Below are positions 22,392 to 35,300 of a stretch of 64,000 nt of DNA, in pieces. The position numbers and the translations under genes were made by a program. Location of the stretch: NCBI RefSeq assembly GCF_003073045.1, contig NC_037601.1, positions 9,969,807 to 10,033,806 of the forward strand. The letters are read 5' to 3'. The stretch comes from Pomacea canaliculata. Its lineage: Eukaryota > Mollusca > Gastropoda > Architaenioglossa > Ampullariidae. How positions within the stretch are numbered: the stretch's first letter is position 1; each line of letters starts with the position of its first letter. The notes below the pieces were generated by a model, which saw only the letters and a program-made list of their open reading frames with translations, made no database searches and was not told where the DNA came from.

Positions 22392-25144
22392 TTATCGCTG
22401 AGTTCCTCCTGTCAATGTCTGACTGTTACTCTGAGACTTGTTGCTACCATTACTTCCGCCTTCCATATCTTCATTGTCCAGATGGGGATATAACTTAGCC
22501 TTCAGACCACTGCCCTCAAGGCGGCCAGCAAATTCAGCATGGTGCTTGTTGTTAATGGAAGCGACACGTTTGGTCCACAGTGACAACAGATTTTGACCCC
22601 CAGGCTGCATTATTAGCTCCTCAGTCTTTGTCTTCTTACTAGGAGGAGAATCAAATGATTTCTCCCCCTTGAGAAGCTCTTGCTTTTCTCTTTCTGTCAT
22701 CCGCTGAAACTTGTCAAGATCTCGCCAGCTTTGTTCAATCTGCTTTGTGTCCAGCTTTTCTTCTGATGGAATCTGCATTGAGAAACACATAATACAAATT
22801 TTAAATTATTTCAACCAGAAAAGGAGAAACAGAGAGAGAAATTACAAACGTAAACTGGGATGGCGGCTTTAACATGTATGTGTACACATTATTTCATTAG
22901 TTCTACATCTAACTGAGGGTGTCAAAAAATGCTGAATACATAATAGTATTAAATAACAGAACTAGCCAGCATGATGATGGCACGATTAACAATTAGTTGG
23001 TCTATATTGGTTACAGTATAAAAAAATACAATTAGGGAGCATTTAGTGAGCATCCAGAGGCATGTTGCACAGCATGTTTCTAAAACTGTTTTAAAGAAAC
23101 TAACCTATAAACCATTTTTTAGAAATCATTCCTATGCATATGTGGTGCGACGCACAAGCACAAATGAAGAATTGAGCTGATGGAGCAACTGTCTAGCTTG
23201 ACAGTTTTATTTTATTTAAAGCAATTTTAGATAAACTAGTTCTAAAACTGTGTTGTGCACTTTGTTTCTATAAACCAAGTGTTTAAAATCAGAAATATGT
23301 ATCAAATCAATGCTTAATCTTGAGGCTGAAACAAGATTAAAGACCAACACTAATCCTCAAAGAACATATTTTATGTAAAACTGGATGAAGTTACAATCAG
23401 CGCAGCTCACCTTGGCATCAGACAAATTACGTGGTGACTGCTGCAGTTGATCGCCACTAGGTCCTGTAGGTTTCTTGCACTCCAGTAAACACTCCAGCAC
23501 TTTGGCATGTTGACTGGAAGTGTCAGAGTATGCTCGCACCAGGTTCTCCAGCTCATTCCACAGCTGCTTGTACTGCTCTTCTCTTTTAGGACCTTTGCCT
23601 CGTGAACCAACGACAGGGACAGGCAAGACTTCATTCTTAGCTTCCAGCGACACAATATTATAAATAACCTTCTTGCACTCTAAGACCTCATCATCTGTCA
23701 GTTCTTCCTTCACCATAAAGGCTGGGAGAGGACTGATGGTGGACATGAGGTTGCCTACAAGTGTGTCACTTATAACAATTGGCCAGAAGCGGCTGCTTCG
23801 CTCCAAGCGCTCAAGAGCCTTATTTATAGGTTTGACTGGCATAGTTGATAGCATGGTTGGTGCTGCTGGGGCCAATCGGTTTTCCCTCATGAACTCTCCA
23901 AAATCCTTGATTCGATAATCAGTAACTCTTCCCCCACAGCCCTCACTAATGGATGGTGGATCCTCCAAGATTGATCGACATGTGGGAATAGCATGAACAA
24001 AAATCTCTCCTCCATGGCTGGCAAGCATATGTGATATGACCTTAGTCCCAGACTTGCGTGGCTGCTCCAGCATAACTGCCCGCCCAGCAAGTAGAAAATT
24101 GGTGAGACAAGAAGAGGGTCGACTATTTACATCAACAGGCGTGATTCTGTAAGCACCTGAGCAGTTGTGCAATTCAACTACATTGGATTTTGGTGTGCAC
24201 CATTTGAGAGTAATTGTCGTTGTAGGAAGACCTTCCTTTGATGGAATGATTATCCCCTCTGCTTGTTCTTGCTTCATAATGTCACTGTGAACGGCTGCTG
24301 GATGGAGAAGTTCCACATCATAGTTAGCAGATGAGTTTGCATTTTGCTCCTCCTTCATGGGAATGCCTGTAACAGTAGTTGACGACAAGTCATAGTGCTC
24401 CTGAACAAGAGCAACTGTCTTAAAGTAAAGAAACTTTCCTGACTGAGCAACGTGCACTTCACTGTTGACCACGTCTGACAACTCTCTGCGTGCTTGTGAT
24501 GAAATATGTGAGTCTTCCCCAACTGGAGTGATGTGAATCAATGTCACTTCACACTGATTGATTGGCAGAAGAAGTTCTGAGGCAGATGCTAATTTGTTGT
24601 GCTGTACAATGGCATCAATAACACACTCTTCCAGACTTCGTACATATGCCTCACTCTTCATGTGTGTGAGGCAAATAATGCGACCATTGTTCACTAGTGG
24701 TATCTGGTCTTGTGCAGGGGAAGCCAGATATTCCTCCTGAGCTGGGGATGGTTGGCAGAGTGCCTCCACAGCTTGTGACAACCCTTGCACAGCACTAAAC
24801 TCATCATCGTCTACAGCCTCTTGCCAAGGTGGCCCCACACTGGCTAGTGCCACAGCCAGCTGGTTCATGTTCATCTCCTTTTGGGCCCAGCTATTCATGC
24901 ATCGGTTTCCAACAACCACCCGTATAAGTCGATTGGTGGGGTAGATGTCAAATACAATTCTCATATATTCAAACAGACACTCTACACTGCAGGTCCATAA
25001 TGGCTTTGTGACAGGTGCTGCAGGGATGAAACCTGGTGCCTTTGTTCGAGGAATCACATCATACTCCATCGGCTGCCCACAAGGCTGCGCAAAGTACGAA
25101 CTATGATCAAGAACAAAAACTGTTTTGTGAGAGACAGGAAACAT
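22392..25144 (-). CDS. INTS13: Integrator complex subunit 13 (Asunder)
   Basis: Subunit of the Integrator arm module (with INTS10 and INTS14), acting in RNA 3'-end processing; the fly homologue Asunder also affects dynein localisation (family knowledge). Two coding exons, 25144-23411 (1734 nt, phase 0, donor GTGAGC) and 22772-22392, give 704 aa (human 706). Start chosen at MFPVSHKTVFVLDHS, matching human MKIFSESHKTVFVVDH; the upstream in-frame TTG at 25162 is not a start. Hallmarks: LWTCSVECLFEYMRIVFDI, RIICLTHMKSEAYVRSLEEC, VDVNSRPSSCLTNFLLAGRA, SEGCGGRVTDYRIKDFGEFM and RGKGPKREEQYKQLWNELE. The C terminus has a PPSKKTK nuclear-signal-like patch and LLSLWTKRVA...EFAGRLEG, the conserved tail motif. 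A 5' UTR acceptor lies at 25210 (ttatttcag). Very few introns compared with GPATCH1 nearby. Confidence 0.96.
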
Positions 25145-25209
25145 TTTGTAGTTCAACTTCAACTCCTATTTGGAATGTCCTCTTTTCATTAACTTTTGTC
25201 AGCTCGCCA
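25145..25209 (-). promoter_or_regulatory. INTS13: INTS13 5' UTR segment with short uORF
   Basis: Between the acceptor at 25210 and the start codon there is an ATG-AAA-AGA-GGA...TAG uORF of seven codons. The first, non-coding exon must lie upstream, probably near 26.4-26.7 kb. Confidence 0.45.
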
Positions 25210-25689
25210 CTGAAATAATACACACAAAAATTTCCATTACACAGACTTTAAATTAAATACCAGAATCTTCTACATAAAAATAGCCTACTTGTTATTTAAG
25301 AATTAAATAATTATCACAAGTTGTGCATTTATGTGCAATGATAGCATGAGTCAATTAGATCACAGCTAGTTAAAAATCTAAATTTAAAGCCCTAAGAGAA
25401 TTACAGAGCACTATAGTTTATCTCTACTTGGTTTCTCATAATCCCCTGATGCTTTCTTCATAGTGACATAATTTTATATTAAGTAAATCATAACGATGAT
25501 GTTAATTTGTCACTGATTCTCTGTCCACCTCTAAGTCTAAACTTTGACACATTTGTTTAGAACAGCAACTTCACTGTCTCTGTCCTGACCATAAGCATGC
25601 CTAAAGTGAGTGTATGAGCAGTGTCTCTAATGTAGAAGTGTCTGTTATTGGTGAATATGGGTACAAGGTTGTTGGTGATTCCATTTAAT

Positions 25690-25770
25690 TCTGTATATCA
25701 TTTCTGTAAAGCGCTTTGAGCAAATAATTGGAAAAGCACTATATAAATGTTCATCATCACAATAATGTGT
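25690..25770 (+). mobile_element. CR1/L2-like LINE or SINE 3' tail
   Basis: TGTAAAGCGCTTTGAGC...GCACTATATAAATG plus CATCATCAC tail, a widespread 3'-end motif of L2/CR1-type elements. Short relic upstream of INTS13. Confidence 0.5.
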
Positions 25771-26659
25771 ACTAATAGCACGCAGCATCACGACCAAAAT
25801 AGATCCCACTCTCTGCGCTGACTAGTAATGATGAACATTTGATTACAGCCAGTGGACCTTGAGATGCGTATAGCATACTGAACAAAGTAAAGATTATGTA
25901 CAAGAGTAGAACGTAAAGAATGAAGGTAGGAAAGGGATATCATTATTATCATTAAATTTTAGGGACAAGCAAGGAACATTCATTATGAGACAGGTAGCAT
26001 GTGAGTATATGATAGGACAGACACGTATGCTTCTCGTCGACTGTCTGCAGCCAATGTTCCTGTATTGTGGTGACTAAGAGAAAATCTATAATGCCAGGCG
26101 AGTTGGTAGTATATACGTTGCGAACACACTCTAAGCCTCTCTGGCTCTGGAAAGGGAAGGTGAACGAGCGAGATGTACTCGAAACGTTGTATACCCGTGC
26201 CGAGCATGACCTATAAAGCTAGGAACATCTAGAGTAAAATTATTACATCATTTTGCTACATTGATGTCAAATGAGCTTGTTCCATCACGAACTTGTATAA
26301 CACGTTCATGGTTCATTTATCATGAAGCGATAGATCAAAAACTTGACAATAAAATCACAGCTAAAAGAATTGCCATAGAAATCAGTTTAAACGAAGGGAG
26401 GTACATTGGCTAGCATAAAATAAACTGAAAACACTTACACGAAAAATCTTACACAGAATAGTTCTCAGAGATTTTGTTTTTTTGCTTTCGTAGGAGTAGC
26501 TTCCCCTTGCTGGATCATCAGTGAGAAGAAATTGTTAAACAAAAGCAACAGCAAAAAAAAAAAAAGAAAACACCAGTTTACAAAAATTTTTATACTTTTT
26601 TTTAAAGTCTTGTTAGTATTTACAAGAGAAAAAGTTGATTGCAATAACTTTTGTCGGTG

Positions 26660-26738
26660 TAGTTTCTCTTCGTAAAATATCCGGTCAGCTGTGCAGCGCA
26701 TGCGCCTCGAAATTGTTTGGCTGACGATCACAGGGAAC
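26660..26738. promoter_or_regulatory. Divergent INTS13/HSBP1 promoter with NRF1-like site
   Basis: The perfect palindrome GCGCATGCGC at 26696-26705 (NRF1 consensus YGCGCAYGCGCR) lies 34 bp before the HSBP1 ATG. INTS13 is transcribed the other way. The TSSs are inferred, not seen. Confidence 0.55.
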
Positions 26739-29700
26739 ATGGCAGACATCGGCAAAGAGACTTTGGGATGTTCTTCTGATCCCAAAAATATCCAGGATCT
26801 GACTGCTTTTGTAAGCATTGATGTTACTTACGATGCTACGTTTCGTGAGTTTAACCAAAGTTTAAGGAAATGTAGTTTATAAGTGAAGAAAGTTTTATGC
26901 CATTGTAGTTCCGGACATGGACATTTTTGTCCCTTTTTGCAGGTTGTGACTTGATTCTGAAGACCGGGAACGTAGGAAAATTCATGTTATTTTTTTAAGT
27001 TCAAACGATGTTGCTTCAACAAATTCCTTGGAATTAACCTAGCAGTGGTGACATTTGTGACCTTAGTGAGAAAGGAAAATCAGGTTTAAGTTTTAAACTT
27101 TATGCACCTGTGCAAGCACACCAGATTATAAAGATGTTGAAAGGCTGTATCTGCTACAAGACGGTCACAGATTTGGCATCTACAGATGTTTTCAGTCTTA
27201 TCTCAATTTGTACACTTCTCTGCTTGTCTGACAAAAAGCAGGTCAAACATAAATTTCATGGTTCTGGGATCGGGTTTATTAATTTTTTTCAACCACAGTA
27301 TTTAAGCAGACCCACGAGATATACTTTTCTCAAGAGTGTATACATATCAAAGAGGAAAGGTTAAGTTAGTCCCAGAACATTCAGGTTGCTAGGGAGCGAG
27401 ATCACATTTATCTCAGGACAGCGAAAGCATAGCCCATTTTTGTTTCTCACTTTTCATTCTACAAACCTCTAAGGGGCCAGGAACCCATTCATATATTTAA
27501 TCAACAGCTGTGTCAGTCAAGAGATATGTTGTGCCTCATGGCATCAAACTAGTTTACTGTACACATCTTTGAGTAGCCATAGCTCTAATTGCTCAACTAC
27601 CTCTTTCCTCATTTCCATTAACACCTGCTTAAAACATTCATAAGACAGGGTTGTGCTCTTCCTGGGTTGATGGTTACCATGGTTTGCTTTACAGCTACTT
27701 TGATGTAATAATGACTATAATGCAGTACTAGAGCCACTAACCATAATGAAATATGCCTCTAACCTTCATGGAGATTCAGCTTGATTTTTTTTTTTTTTAT
27801 AAGAAGTGGTAAGCAAATCGTATGTTTGCATCAAATTTTACATAATCTGAGAGTAAAGCAATGATAGAAGTCCCATTAGCATAAATAGTGAACAAATGTT
27901 ATGGTAATTAAAATGCAAAAAAGGACCAAAATCCCTTTTGCCAGTTCACTCCAGGTGCATTTTCAAAGATTTGAAACACTTGAAGTAAATACTTTTTATG
28001 GGGATTCTGTTTAACATTCTTATCTTTGATTCTGTTTGTACATAATGAAAAAAAACTTACAACAAAATAAAACATGCATTAATGAAATTCATAGTTTTTG
28101 TTTGCAGTTAGAATATATCATTTGAGATTTCTTTGTGCAAGATTTGCTTGCTAAGATAACGAAATTGTCCAAATTAACTCTTTCATGAATAACAGAGACT
28201 GAATTTATGTATTGCAGGTCCAGAATCTTCTTCAGCAAATGCAGGACAAGTTCCAGACAATGTCAGATCAAATCATTGCTCGCAATATCCTTTATGCAGA
28301 TCACTGTATTAACTATATATATATAACACTGGTCAACAAATTTTTACAAGTCATGTTATTGCAATAAAACTGGTCAACATGAATATGACAATCAAAATGC
28401 AAAATTGGCTCTAGTTCTTTTGTAAACTGCAGTAATTATTGTGTACATCACAAGATGCAAGCTAATAATAACTGACCTATGGTTAATGCCTGTAAAAAAA
28501 AAGCAAGTCATAGACGTCTTAGATTTCTTTGCCTGTCTCTTGTACGGCTGTTCGGGAGCATTTTTGGGGATAGTCCAGCAGTAGTCTGGCAGCGTGGTAG
28601 TGACAGTTTTCCTTTGTATTTTTTTTTTCCATTGTTGGGATATCTTGATGAAATCATTTGCCATATTCATCACAACCATATCACAGTTGTCAGGAAAGAA
28701 ATCTAGACAGAAACTGCTGGTGGTGATTTCGATGTGAAGTAATTGGAGTCTTTCTCCTAGCAATTCTGCCTTGTTCTTGGAGAAGTCCAAACCACAAACC
28801 AGGTCCTTTAGTGCATTATGTTATTCTGTGTGGGGTTGATGATGCACCACAGTGAAAATCTGGATCACTTCATGCTGATTGACCAGGAGAAGAAACATTG
28901 GATCACCCTTGTCCTCATCAGTTGAATCAAGAGAATATTCTGGAATAGGAAGTTCCTTACCATGTGGAACTGGTCTCAATGCAGATGGAATGTTGGGGTA
29001 AACCAGTCTCAACTTCCTGTGCTTCGTTATCCAACCGGAAAAAGGAGGAATCAAGCAGAAGTCATTTGTGTTGTTGCTTGGCTCTCTCCACACCATGGGG
29101 ACTGCAAACACCATTGATGGTATTTTACCATTCTGCCACTATGAAAGCTGTGTTGGAAGTGTTGCACATGCTTATCTTGGTCGCCAATCTTGCACCCGAA
29201 GATGATATGCCTTCTTCACTTGAGAAGTGATACTTTTTTTCTGGTTGGCGAATGTCACTTCCCCACAAATAGAGCAAAAATTGTCCATGGTATTGCACTT
29301 TCGAGGCATTAGTGTTCTGCATTGTAACCAAATGGATAAAATAATAATAGTTTTATGTAATAGTAGCTTAAACTGTATCCCACAAAGTCTGAAATATTTT
29401 AAATACTCAACCTTTTTGACTGGGCTTTAGATAGTACATTGCTGAAGTCAGTTTACTTCAGCAGCTGCCTTGCAGTAGTACTGCATTGCATCAGAAAACA
29501 ACGCAATAAACTCTGGATGATGTGCATGATGATGATATGCAATATTACATCATTCTAAGCTTATTTAGGATGTTATTACAGTCCTACTGGATAAATTTAC
29601 ACGGTGAAACATAGAAAATGAACTATATCAAATATCTTTAAAATGAGAGTAAAAAATTGCCATGGTCCTATTCATGTTTATCACACCAAGATACTACAGA

Positions 29701-30518
29701 TACCCTTTTAAGTTAGAAATAATTTCAGTGTTGACCAGTGTAATATTAACAATGACTAGCATTTATAATGCATGTCATTCTAATATTAGGTGCACTTGTT
29801 CGCTTATAAAATACAACTATCCTACCTTCCAGTCACACTTGCTCAAACAATATGACAACAAACCGTGTCATTTACAATACATTTGGAAGGCTGAGTTAGA
29901 GAATGAGGGTAAATAATTGCAAGAAAATTAAACAGTAGAACTGCTAGTCACTGTTACAAAATGGAGACGAGATAAATGGTAAATGAAGTGCTTGCTTTAT
30001 GTGTTGGACAGCACAGTCTGATTCAAAGTAAATTGTTAATAAAAATCACTTCTTGATACTAATGCATTTTATCCAAAGTGCACATTAAAATTCACCACCA
30101 TCATACTTTTATAGCCTGTGTTCCCCACCTGCACCTAAATAACAGATGAATATTCAAGTTCCAACATCTCTCATTTGATAAAGGTAATGAAATATTCAAG
30201 ACTCAGGTGTACTGGATCCTTTCCTGTTTTGACTGTATTAGAACCATTGACACAATGCAAGCATTGTTTTTTTTTTAATTGATTCTTTTAATGGTAGCTA
30301 AAGTATCATTCTTTTAAAATGTGGGATCAAAACATGAATAATCACCATTAAGGACGACAACACTAAATTTAAGATAATGGATAAGTGAAATACTTTCATT
30401 ATGAAGTAAAAGTTCTTGACAGTGCACACTAGATGACATGGGAAACAGGATTGATGATCTTGAGAGGAACATTGCAGATCTGATGACACAAGCTGGAGTG
30501 GACGATGGAAGAGTTTAA
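26739..30518 (+). CDS. HSBP1: heat shock factor-binding protein 1
   Basis: Small coiled-coil protein that binds the trimer domain of HSF1 and damps the heat-shock response (known biology). Exons 26739-26810, 28218-28284 and 30430-30518 total 228 nt, 75 aa (human 76). The sequence starts [20 protein letters not shown], then [20 protein letters not shown] and [20 protein letters not shown], close to human throughout the heptad region; the C terminus is QAGVDDGRV. Intron 1 is GT-AG (GTAAGC). Intron 2 runs ATATCCTTT...AC with a U12-type branch motif; only these AT-AC sites restore the R-I-D-D frame. The gene is divergent from INTS13. Its long introns hold repeats, including an antisense fossil in intron 2. 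Confidence 0.96.
28392..29331 (-). mobile_element. Fossil of a multicopy invertebrate ORF in HSBP1 intron 2
   Basis: Three minus-strand segments in order (29331-29125, 29114-28821, 28790-28392) resemble parts of a protein I recall as a large, unnamed, multicopy family in aquatic invertebrates. Blocks include [48 protein letters not shown] and [20 protein letters not shown]. It is broken and opposite in direction to HSBP1. Likely mobile origin, element class unknown. Confidence 0.45.
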
Positions 30519-31558
30519 AATACAGCGATTACAAACTCCGTCCTTGATCATTCCATGCATCTAATAATGACTGTTTTCTTATCCAACTTGTTGACATTTT
30601 CTTTGTAGTTATTTATTTTGAATATTTATGACACTAAGAGCAAACATTTGAATTCAGTGATCCAAATAATTGCTATAAACATTGTCCAGTCTAATGTTGG
30701 ATGCTTTGATATTATGCAGCAGAATTTAAGAGAATTGAGGAAAAAGTTGTTACAATTCATTGTTAAACCATCTAAAATCAGTGTGCACCACAGTTTATTT
30801 TATGTCACATTTCAGTTATACATGAATGATGAAAATGTTTTTAAAAATCTATGCTTAGTTTTTCTAGGAGAATAGCATTTTAGTAAACTTCAAGATGTCA
30901 TTGGTTGTAAAGTTGTTCACTTAGGCGACCTGTCTGTAGTAACTTTTAGATTATGACCTTTGAAATTTTTATCTAATTACAGCCTCTAATGTTAATGACC
31001 AAGAATCTTGCTTGCTGCTTTTTTTCCAACTGTCAAAATGCAGGTGCAGAAAAGTATGCACACATATTCAAGAGAGAAGATTCTTAATAATTTTTATCAA
31101 CATAATCTCCAGCAGTAAACCTGCATAAGGTGCAAATTTATCCCTTGCAATAGGGAGGGTGGGGTGGTGAAAGTTCAGAGATTAGCAACATGGTTAAAAC
31201 TTAGCAATAGTATACCATCTTGTGATGTGCTGAATGCAAATTATAATACTTTATGTGAAACTTGTGAATGCGTAGCATGTCGGTTGTAATGACTGCTTTT
31301 CTCCTCCCCCTCTCTAGCACACTGTTTTCCCTTTCTGCATGAGGCATCCCTTGACAGGGCTGGCTGTCATCATTCTAGTCTTGGCCATATATATTTGAAT
31401 AATCCAAGATCTGTATCTTCTGATGTGTTACTCTAGTATTGTACAGCTTTAAACAGTATGTTTAGAGTGCCTCACTGTAGCTGTTATCACATTAAGAACT
31501 AATAAGGGTATTATTGACAGTGATATAGAGAATGCAAATGCATCTATACCTTAGTATC

Positions 31559-31564
31559 AATAAA
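31559..31564 (+). terminator. HSBP1: HSBP1 poly(A) signal candidate
   Basis: AATAAA about 1.04 kb past the HSBP1 stop, the first such hexamer found downstream. Confidence 0.45.
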
Positions 31565-31773
31565 GAGTCCTGTGTCCATCAATCTTATCAGAATAATTTC
31601 TGCCTTGTTCCAGGTTTATTCCAATCACCCAACCTATCAATAAATAAGGCATAAAATTGAACTTAAAATAAATAACTGAAAATAATAAATTTATTTTATT
31701 TACTTATTGCATGAAAATGTGGACAAAGGCAAAGATGGGGCTGCACATCATCTTCCCCTTTATGGCAAATGTG

Positions 31774-31790
31774 CATGCATGCATGCACCT
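31774..31790. repeat. GCAT microsatellite
   Basis: Short run of GCATGCATGCATGCAC between the HSBP1 and GPATCH1 3' ends. No gene is visible from 31565 to 32315. Confidence 0.5.
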
Positions 31791-32159
31791 GGCATGCAAA
31801 AATTTCCAAAACACCATTCAGACTGTTCTCTACATGCACAGTTACTAAACAAATGCACATAGTTTTCAGCCTGTGCACAATTTCATTTAAGGGAACAGCA
31901 GGGAAGGGTATTTAAAAAAAAGATGTCATAGTAGTTCAGGTTAACTGCACTTTTCATTCACACTTGTTCTCTACAATCAGTGCACATTTATATTTACAAA
32001 CTTGTGCATCATATTTGTGATTATGTGCATCAAGCAAACATTAAACCAAAGTAACGTTCTTGCAGAATTTATGGTTGTTTTTAAACTGTGGTGATTACAT
32101 TGACTATCTTGTGCTTCAGACAGCAAGAGAAAAAAACAGGATTAAGCCTTCAATTTTTT

Positions 32160-32165
32160 TTTATT
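32160..32165 (-). terminator. GPATCH1: GPATCH1 poly(A) signal candidate
   Basis: TTTATT on plus (AATAAA on minus), about 150 nt beyond the GPATCH1 stop codon. Confidence 0.45.
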
Positions 32166-32315
32166 TTACAGTGGGGAGTAAGATGATAACCATAACCACT
32201 TCACAACTTTGTGGATTTTAGATTATTAACAGATAAAGGCAATCAGCCTACAAAAACAAAATAAAAAAGACAACTATCCAAGCATACAGTTATTTGGAAA
32301 GACACCAATGACAAA

Positions 32316-35300
32316 TTAAGAACTGCTGCCCAATTCTGATTCTGCATCCGCTTCACTTGCACTTGACTTGTCGTGATTGCGTTGTCTTTTACCATGGCTG
32401 CTGTCTTTCTTTTCTCTCTGTCTTTTCTTTTTCTTGTGTTTTGATTTCTTCTGGAAAAAAGGACATTTTCAGTCTTGTATAACATATGCAACACATCTTT
32501 AGCACAAAACCTGTGATGTCCCTAGCACAAAAAAGAGCATGGTGACAGCAGAAAATAATGTTATCAATTATATGTGACAAAATATAAAGAAAGCCAGAGG
32601 ATGAGGTAACTGCAGCTCTCTATTTTGTGGCTGCAACATTCTTTAAGGTCGGCAAGTCCACTGAGATTTTTATGTTAACATGAAGTTCAAGTGAGTTCAA
32701 GACTGGAATGCTACGATCGGCCCTGACGCTTACCAACAATGGGCAGGAACAGTCGGCAAGTTTGGCCTAGGCAACACCAACGCAAGAGGCCTACGGCTAC
32801 TAGAATTCGCTCAGAGTCACCGTCTCACCATTGCCAATACCCTCCACCCGCACAAGAAGTCAAGAACTGTAACGTGGCATTCGCCGGGAGGTCTGGTCCA
32901 TAACCAGATTGACTTCATCTTGCTGCCTCAGCGTTTCAAATCAAGCATCAACAAAGCTCAAACGAGGTCCTTTCCTGGCGCTGACATAGGCAGCGACCAC
33001 AACCTCGTCCTCACTAGCCTCAGGTTGAAACTGAAGTTGAGACGTGACCACAATAAGAACCCTCGCATCCGATTCAACCTTGAGAAGCTTAAAGATCCGG
33101 AAACAGAGAGGATCTTCCAGGCCCAGGTGGGGGGCAAATTTGCAGCCCTGGCTACTATAGACTGCGATATAGACGCCCTTGCTGGAAGTATCAAAGAGGT
33201 GCTACTCTCTACTGCAGACGAAGTGCTGGGGAAGCAGAGGAAGCGCAAACAACCCTGGGTAACAGACGACATCCTTGATCTTTGCGACGTAAGGAGAGCC
33301 TTGAAGAAAGATAGAGGTCTAGACCCGACGTCAGCAGACAAGTACAGACTTGTCAACCAGAAGATCAGAACAAGGATGAAGGAGGCAAAAGAAGATTGGA
33401 TCGAAGACCAGTGTTGCATCGTGGAAGTAGGCATGGCAAGCGGAGACAGCAAGAAGGCATATGAAACACTGAAGGCGCTCACCAAGACTCAGCAGCGACC
33501 AGCCACAGTCATCGAAGACAGCGCCGGACAGCTCCTTACGGAAAACGCTGCTGTACTAAGTCGTTGGACTGAATACTGCCAAGACTTGTATAACTACAAG
33601 ATCGAACCAGACACCAGCATTCTCCAGCATCACCAGACTGGGACAAGAGAGGCTGAAGACCTGCCAGTCCTCACTGATGAGGTGAGAGAAGCTATGCACA
33701 GTCTGAAGGGAGGAAAGTCACCTGGTGTGGACAACGTACCTGCTGAGCTGCTGAAGCATGGAGGAGACGCAACAACCAAGGCCTTCACCACACTGTGTCA
33801 AAAGATATGGGAAGAAAAGAAATGGCCAGTAGAATGGGCTCAGTCTATCATCATCCCACTCCCTAAGAAAGGGAACCTGAAGCAGTGCCAGAACTACAGA
33901 ACCATCAGTCTGATAAGTCACCCAAGCAAAGTAATGCTCAGAATCATCCTCAACCGCTTAAAACCTATTGCAGAGGAACTGCTGGCAGAAGAACAGGCTG
34001 GCTTCAGGGCTGGAAGAAGCACGGTAGAACAGATCTTTAACTGCCGTGTTATGATAGAAAAACACCTGGAGCATCAACGTGAACTATACCATAACTTCAT
34101 CGATTTCAAAAAAGCTTTTGATCGTGTCTGGCACGATGGACTCTGGCAGGTCATGAGATCATTCAACATAGAGGAGGGACTGATCCAGATGGTAGCAGCA
34201 CTCTACAAGAACGCCTCCAGCGCGGTACTACTCAACAACCAACTAGGCGAGTTCTTCGCGATGACGATCGGGGTCCGTCAAGGGTGCCTACTCTCTCCCA
34301 TCCTTTTTAACATCTTCCTTGAAAAAATCATGCAAGAAACCCTCCACAACCACCATACCTCAATCTCCATTGGTGGCAGACCCCTGTGCAACCTCCGCTT
34401 TGCAGATGACATTGACCTCATGGCAGGCAGTAACAACGAACTTCAGGATTTGACGGATAGACTCTCCAGGCGAGCGGGGGCCTATGGCATGGAAATAAGC
34501 TCAGAAAAAAGCAAAGTAATGATTATTTCCACCACCGACAGCAGCAGCAACATCGTCATGAACGGCCAGAAACTGGAGGAGGTCAACAGCTTCAAGTACT
34601 TGGGTGCCACCCTGACTAGAGATGGTTGCTGTACAGCAGAGATCCGTATCAGGATTGGTATGGCAACATCCGCAATGTCCAGGCTGGACAGAATCTGGCG
34701 AAGCAACTCAATCAGCTTCAGTACCAAGCACAGGCTGTACAAGTCCCTCGTAGTGGCAATCCTACTCTACGGCTGCGAAACTTGGACGCTGCTTGCCGCA
34801 ACGGAAAAGAAACTCCAGGCCTTTGAGAACAAGTGCTTGAGAAGGCTGCTCCGCATCTCGTACCGCGAACACAAGACCAACGAATACGTACGGAGCACCG
34901 TAACCTCTCTCGTGGGCCCACAAGAACCCCTTCTGGCAACAGTGAAGCGGCGCAAGCTCGCCTGGTTCGGTCACGTCACCCGCCACAACACCCTGTCCAA
35001 GACAATCCTACAAGGAACCCTCGAAGGGAGCCGTCGTCGTGGTCGTCCGAGGAAAAGCTGGGTCACCAACATCAAAGAATGGACCGAACGCGAGATGCCA
35101 GACCTGCTCTCATCTGCTCAAGACAGGACCGGGTGGAAAATTCTGTCTGTTGCTGCTGCCGGACGGTCCCCCCTACGCCCGGACCGGGCATGGGACTGAC
35201 CTGACCTGACAAGTGAGTTTTAATTAAACTTTTAAATATTTTTTTAACAAGGCCTGGAGGCTGGCTCTTCAAATTTTCTGCAGGTAGGGCATAACGTGAA

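Noticed and set aside
26465-26818. 117-codon minus-strand ORF over the HSBP1 first exon
   Set aside because: Antisense to HSBP1 exon 1 and the promoter, with a low-complexity tail; shadow frame.
32958-33485. 175-codon minus-strand ORF inside LINE A
   Set aside because: Antisense shadow of the GC-richer LINE coding frame.
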